A DNA stretch of 64,000 nt from the NCBI RefSeq assembly GCF_001881565.1, contig NZ_MPDJ01000001.1, positions 1,317,234-1,381,233 on the forward strand. Direction: 5' to 3'. How positions within the stretch are numbered: the first letter of the stretch is position 1; each line of letters begins with the position of its first letter. Source of the stretch: Eisenbergiella tayi. GTDB lineage: Bacteria > Bacillota > Clostridia > Lachnospirales > Lachnospiraceae. Position numbers and translations under genes: made by a program. Positions 61,068-64,000 of the stretch are shown in pieces. The notes beneath the pieces are model-generated. The model had not been told where the DNA came from and did not search any database. It saw only the letters and a list, made by a program, of their open reading frames with translations.

Positions 61068-62192
61068 TCAACGGACTGCTTTCTGCATCTTTTCACAATA
61101 ATACTGCACCAGTTCAAATTTCGCATCCGGCGCTATGCGGTGATCCGGGCAGGGAATATAGCCGCCCAGAGCCATAAGCGGTTTCAGACGTTCTATTTCC
61201 TGATCCACCGCCTCCCGATCCCTGGCAAAAATCGTCTTATTCATACCGCCCACACCCCGCAGCTGCTTTCCGTACTTCTCCCGCCAGGGAGCAATGGAAG
61301 CATTCCAGGTTCCAACCTCAATGGGAAACATGGTATTTACTCCGTTTTCCAGCCAGATGGGAATGAGGGAATCGATCATGCCGTCACAATCCACCGATAC
61401 GATTTCGATTCCATAGGAGCTGGTGAGATCCGTTATCTTCTTGTACCATGGCCCCACGAATTCCCGGAATACATTCGGAGAAATCAACGGGCCGTTCTTA
61501 AAGCAGATATCCTCCCAGAAATGGGCATAGTCAAATTTCACACCGGTTTCCAGCACTTCTTTTGCACATGCATAGCCCAGGCCGCACAGCGTATCCACAA
61601 TTTCCCTGTATAAATCCTCATCGTCCACATACAGATAGGAAAGCTGCTCCACGCCCAGCATATTCCTCATATTCCCCATAAAGGAACCCAGATGAAGCCC
61701 CAGGGGGATTTCCCTCTCCGGCTCCTGTTTCAACTCTTCCAGCCGCTTAAAGTCAATCCGGTCCCGGCTCATCTGCAGCTTGGGCAGATAAAGCTCCTCC
61801 CAGGCTTTTCTGTCCGTCATGGAAGTTCCGATTTCCGCCGGTATGGAAACAGTTCCTGGCTTCACCTTGCAGATCAGCCCCTGCCCGTCATGGATAATCC
61901 GGCTGCCGTCAGGAAACTCCTCCAGTATCTTTTCCTCAAAAGGAGGAAACAAAAGGACCTCAGAAGAAAAACAGGAATTCCAGTTGAAATCAAATCCCAA
62001 CTTTTTCATTATGGCCTTATCCCCTTCGGAATTATCCCCGGCCTCCACATAATTTATGGCTTCCTCCCGTCCGATATGGCCTTCATCAGCCCACTTCATC
62101 ACGGTTTCAGCCCAGTACCCAAAAGACACTACCGGTATTCTCGTATAATTCCGATAGGTTAATACCGCCATGGTATTTTCACGGTTATTCAT
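61068..62192 (-). CDS. Uroporphyrinogen decarboxylase family protein (MtaA-like methyltransferase candidate)
   Basis: The 374-residue protein has the URO-D barrel layout seen in corrinoid methyltransferases: ENTMAVLTYRNYTRIPVVSFGYW at the start, DDEDLYREIVDTLCGL, FDYAHFWEDICFKNGPLISPNVFREFVGPWYKKI, VSVDCDGMIDSLIPIWLENGVNTMFPIEVG and GGYIPCPDHRIAPDA near the C-terminus. The Cys and His of these last motifs are plausible zinc ligands for methyl transfer. The start at 62192 has GGAGGGG upstream; the frame opens earlier at 62225. It does not look like HemE, since it sits with a paralogue. No corrinoid protein gene is in view. Confidence 0.85.
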   Translation of the reverse strand: MNNRENTMAVLTYRNYTRIPVVSFGYWAETVMKWADEGHIGREEAINYVEAGDNSEGDKAIMKKLGFDFNWNSCFSSEVLLFPPFEEKILEEFPDGSRIIHDGQGLICKVKPGTVSIPAEIGTSMTDRKAWEELYLPKLQMSRDRIDFKRLEELKQEPEREIPLGLHLGSFMGNMRNMLGVEQLSYLYVDDEDLYREIVDTLCGLGYACAKEVLETGVKFDYAHFWEDICFKNGPLISPNVFREFVGPWYKKITDLTSSYGIEIVSVDCDGMIDSLIPIWLENGVNTMFPIEVGTWNASIAPWREKYGKQLRGVGGMNKTIFARDREAVDQEIERLKPLMALGGYIPCPDHRIAPDAKFELVQYYCEKMQKAVR

Positions 62193-62271
62193 TATAACCC
62201 CTCCCGTCCGCCGTAACGGACACATTTTTATAGTTCTGCCGCTCCCGAAATTCCCTCTCGGACAGCAATGA

Positions 62272-63441
62272 TCAGATATCCCTTCCCGCCTCTTCCATCA
62301 CTTCCTTCAGCCGTTTGATATAATACCGGTAATTGTCAAAGGAAGAGTCCGGCGTAGCCTGATGATCACAGCCCGGCACATAGCCGCCGCTGCGGATAAC
62401 AGGCAGTATCCGTTCGAATTCCCTGTCAATGGCCTCTTTTCCCTCTTCAATGGTGAGCTTGTTGAAGCCGCCGATAAATTTAAGCCCCGGATACAGCTGT
62501 CTGACCTTTACAATATCCATCCCCGCATTCACGTCCATCGGAAGGAATCCATCCACTCCGGCTTCGATAAAATCAGGAATCAGCCGGTTAAAATCCCCGT
62601 CCGTATCAATAAATACATTTTTAACCCCTTTTTCCTTCAGGAAAGGAAAGAGCTGCTTGTAATAATCCCCCACAAATTCATTGAAAATATCAGGAGAAAT
62701 CATCGGCCCGTTGCAGCCGCTGAGATCTTCCTCCAGAAGCAGCACCTCCGGCTGGATAATATCAAACACCTTATCCAGATATTCCTTATAGGTATCCACC
62801 GCAAACTGGTTCATATCGTGCAGCACTTCCGGCATATCATAAAAAGCGTACATCTGCTCTTCAATGCCCATGAGCATACGGGACAGCCAGAAAAAGCCTG
62901 TCAGGCGGAACCGGATGGAATAATCCCCGGCCTCATGGCCCGCCACATATCTGCCGTAAACCTTCCGGATATTTTCATCGGTACAATAGAGGGCAAGATG
63001 CTCCCTTACCTTTTCCTTCAGGGCATTCCAATCCTCTTCCCCTGTTACCGGCGCTTTCACCTCTTCCACAAGATTGCTGTTCCTGTGGTATTTCCGAACC
63101 CAGCCATCCGTATCCAGCCGCACTATGTAAGTATCCGTTTCCTCCATCACCGTTTCATCAAAACAGGAAAACGGAATCCGGAACGCCATCCGTTTTACAC
63201 CGTCAAAGCCCAGATACCGCTCGTAGGTATACACAGGATCCGACATCTGATCGCTTAAATACCGTCCCATATAGCCGTCTGCCGGGGGATAGAGCCGGGA
63301 CGGCCTGTACTTCTTCGGAAGCCCCTCCTCACACCACCTGTTAATGGTCTTGTCCCATGGGAAAAAAGTCTCCAGCACCACGCCTCTTTCCGTTCTTTTT
63401 TCAAATCCCAATGTCATTAATATTCGTTCTGAATGATTCAT
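62272..63441 (-). CDS. Uroporphyrinogen decarboxylase family protein (second paralogue)
   Basis: The 389-residue protein is related to its downstream neighbour: NHSERILMTLGFEKRTERGVVLETFFPWDKTI, LLLEEDLSGCNGPMISPDIFNEFVGDYYKQLFPFLKE, VFIDTDGDFNRLIPDFIEAGVDGFLPMDV, LKFIGGFNKLTI and GGYVPGCDHQATPDS. The GxxDGD and CDH motifs parallel those of the neighbour. Two such paralogues with a TIM-barrel protein suggest corrinoid- or tetrahydrofolate-linked demethylation of a methylated substrate, but that is inference. AAAGGTGGGAG precedes the ATG at 63441. An AraC gene is divergent from it. Confidence 0.85.
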   Translation of the reverse strand: MNHSERILMTLGFEKRTERGVVLETFFPWDKTINRWCEEGLPKKYRPSRLYPPADGYMGRYLSDQMSDPVYTYERYLGFDGVKRMAFRIPFSCFDETVMEETDTYIVRLDTDGWVRKYHRNSNLVEEVKAPVTGEEDWNALKEKVREHLALYCTDENIRKVYGRYVAGHEAGDYSIRFRLTGFFWLSRMLMGIEEQMYAFYDMPEVLHDMNQFAVDTYKEYLDKVFDIIQPEVLLLEEDLSGCNGPMISPDIFNEFVGDYYKQLFPFLKEKGVKNVFIDTDGDFNRLIPDFIEAGVDGFLPMDVNAGMDIVKVRQLYPGLKFIGGFNKLTIEEGKEAIDREFERILPVIRSGGYVPGCDHQATPDSSFDNYRYYIKRLKEVMEEAGRDI

Positions 63442-63541
63442 ATGACTCCCACCTTTACGCTCTTTTGGCTATTGTAGCACAGCCGCCGTATGATGGCTTG
63501 TAAAGGTCGGTGCTTTATGTGTAAAATATGGACTTTTTTTC

Positions 63542-63570
63542 TTGAAGCTTCCTTTCCGGCCCGTTATAAT
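63542..63570 (+). promoter_or_regulatory. Sigma-A promoter of the last AraC gene, close to the start codon
   Basis: TTGAAG (63542-63547) and TATAAT (63565-63570) with exactly 17 bases between. The transcription start would fall at about 63577, next to the ATG at 63578, implying no or almost no leader. Confidence 0.6.
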
Positions 63571-63577
63571 GGAGCTT

Positions 63578-64000
63578 ATGAATACACAGGAATATTTAAT
63601 ACAAAGCAGTTATGTCACCACGCGCACAAGCCTTCCGCTGTTTACGGAGGAATACCATTATTCCCGTCATCCAAAAGAAGCGGCGCATTCTCATGAATTT
63701 CTGGAAATCGGAATTATTTTATCCGGCCAGGTCATTCACCATACAAAAGAGGAAAGCAGCCTGCTCACGCCGGGATGTGTATATTGTATACCCATCGGCC
63801 AAAAACACGCGCTGGAATCCGACCGGGAATTCACCATAAGGAATCTGTACCTTCTGCCCAAAATCCTGCTCACCGAAGCCTCCGGAGAAAATACTCCCAT
63901 CCTGCTTCAGGATTTTTTCCTGTACTATACCGAATACAGGAAAAAACAGATTACCTATAATACCCTTTCTCCGGATCTGCTCTCCTCCGTGAGAATGCTT
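63578..64000 (+). CDS. AraC family transcriptional regulator (partial, N-terminal cupin domain)
   Basis: The frame is open to the right edge and encodes 141 residues. MNTQEYLIQSSYVTTRTSLP is followed by a cupin-type sensing domain: HPKEAAHSHEFLEIGIILSG, HTKEESSLLTPGCVYCIPIG and KHALESDREFTIRNLYLLP, as in AraC-family sugar regulators. The DNA-binding domain lies beyond the window. An in-frame ATG at 63569 overlaps the -10 TATAAT, so 63578 is preferred although GGAG is only three bases from it. It is divergent from the uroporphyrinogen-decarboxylase-family operon and is probably its regulator. Confidence 0.85.
   Translation, partial: MNTQEYLIQSSYVTTRTSLPLFTEEYHYSRHPKEAAHSHEFLEIGIILSGQVIHHTKEESSLLTPGCVYCIPIGQKHALESDREFTIRNLYLLPKILLTEASGENTPILLQDFFLYYTEYRKKQITYNTLSPDLLSSVRML

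Overview
The window looks like a chromosomal segment of an anaerobic, gut-type Firmicute of the Lachnospiraceae (Clostridia). The basis is a reverse rubrerythrin next to a Fur/PerR regulator, a glycyl-radical enzyme with its activase, YesM/YesN-type sugar regulation, an Rpn/PD-(D/E)XK transposase-like protein, a short type-3 prolyl-tRNA synthetase behind a T-box, and a surface protein ending in VLGE repeats and a PGTGD-like anchor. The genus is not decided from the sequence. No rRNA, tRNA, CRISPR array or intact insertion sequence was seen.

Layout. 1-6.8 kb (minus): start of an Rpn-family protein, M20 peptidase, two membrane proteins (one DUF5058), ackA, and proS behind its own promoter and T-box. 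6.84-7.18 kb: a 344-bp near-perfect palindrome. 7.2-12.6 kb (minus): LytTR response regulator, GHKL sensor kinase and two ABC exporter half-transporters. 12.8-15.0 kb: CPBP protease (+) and hflX (-). 15.6-21.2 kb: a 1,870-residue cell-wall protein with ten 83-residue repeats. 21.5-28.5 kb (minus): EndoQ-like/UvrD helicase fusion, AI-2E-family membrane protein, O-antigen-ligase-like protein, RluA-type pseudouridine synthase. 28.7-37.9 kb: an oligosaccharide ABC transporter followed by four tandem paralogous beta-propeller glycosidase-like genes, with a divergent AraC regulator. 38.0-45.5 kb: HhH-GPD glycosylase-like protein, an OmpR/HAMP two-component pair, perR-like gene plus reverse rubrerythrin, an ImmA/IrrE-DUF4411 pair, and a DmpA-type peptidase.

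45.6-59.4 kb is a second catabolic locus: sugar-type ABC transporter, PLP-dependent C-S-lyase-family enzyme, glycyl-radical activase, an unclassified glycyl-radical enzyme and a GH106-like glycosidase, read as one minus-strand operon. A divergent YesM/YesN two-component system probably senses the substrate. 60.1-64.0 kb: a TIM-barrel-like protein and two uroporphyrinogen-decarboxylase-family (MtaA-like) proteins, with a divergent AraC regulator that runs off the window.

The most unusual content is a family of very long hairpin elements at 6840-7183, 55596-55889 and 59394-59698. The arms are 95-120 bp, nearly perfect inverted repeats within a copy but unrelated between copies. They enclose a conserved core of about 103 nt with compensatory changes. 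A second element type with a different apex is at 59789-60114. All 13 transition differences between paired arms become G-U wobbles on only one strand of each element; in three of four copies that strand is the one transcribed from the gene ending 4-29 nt upstream. This suggests transcribed RNA hairpins of a type I do not recognise.
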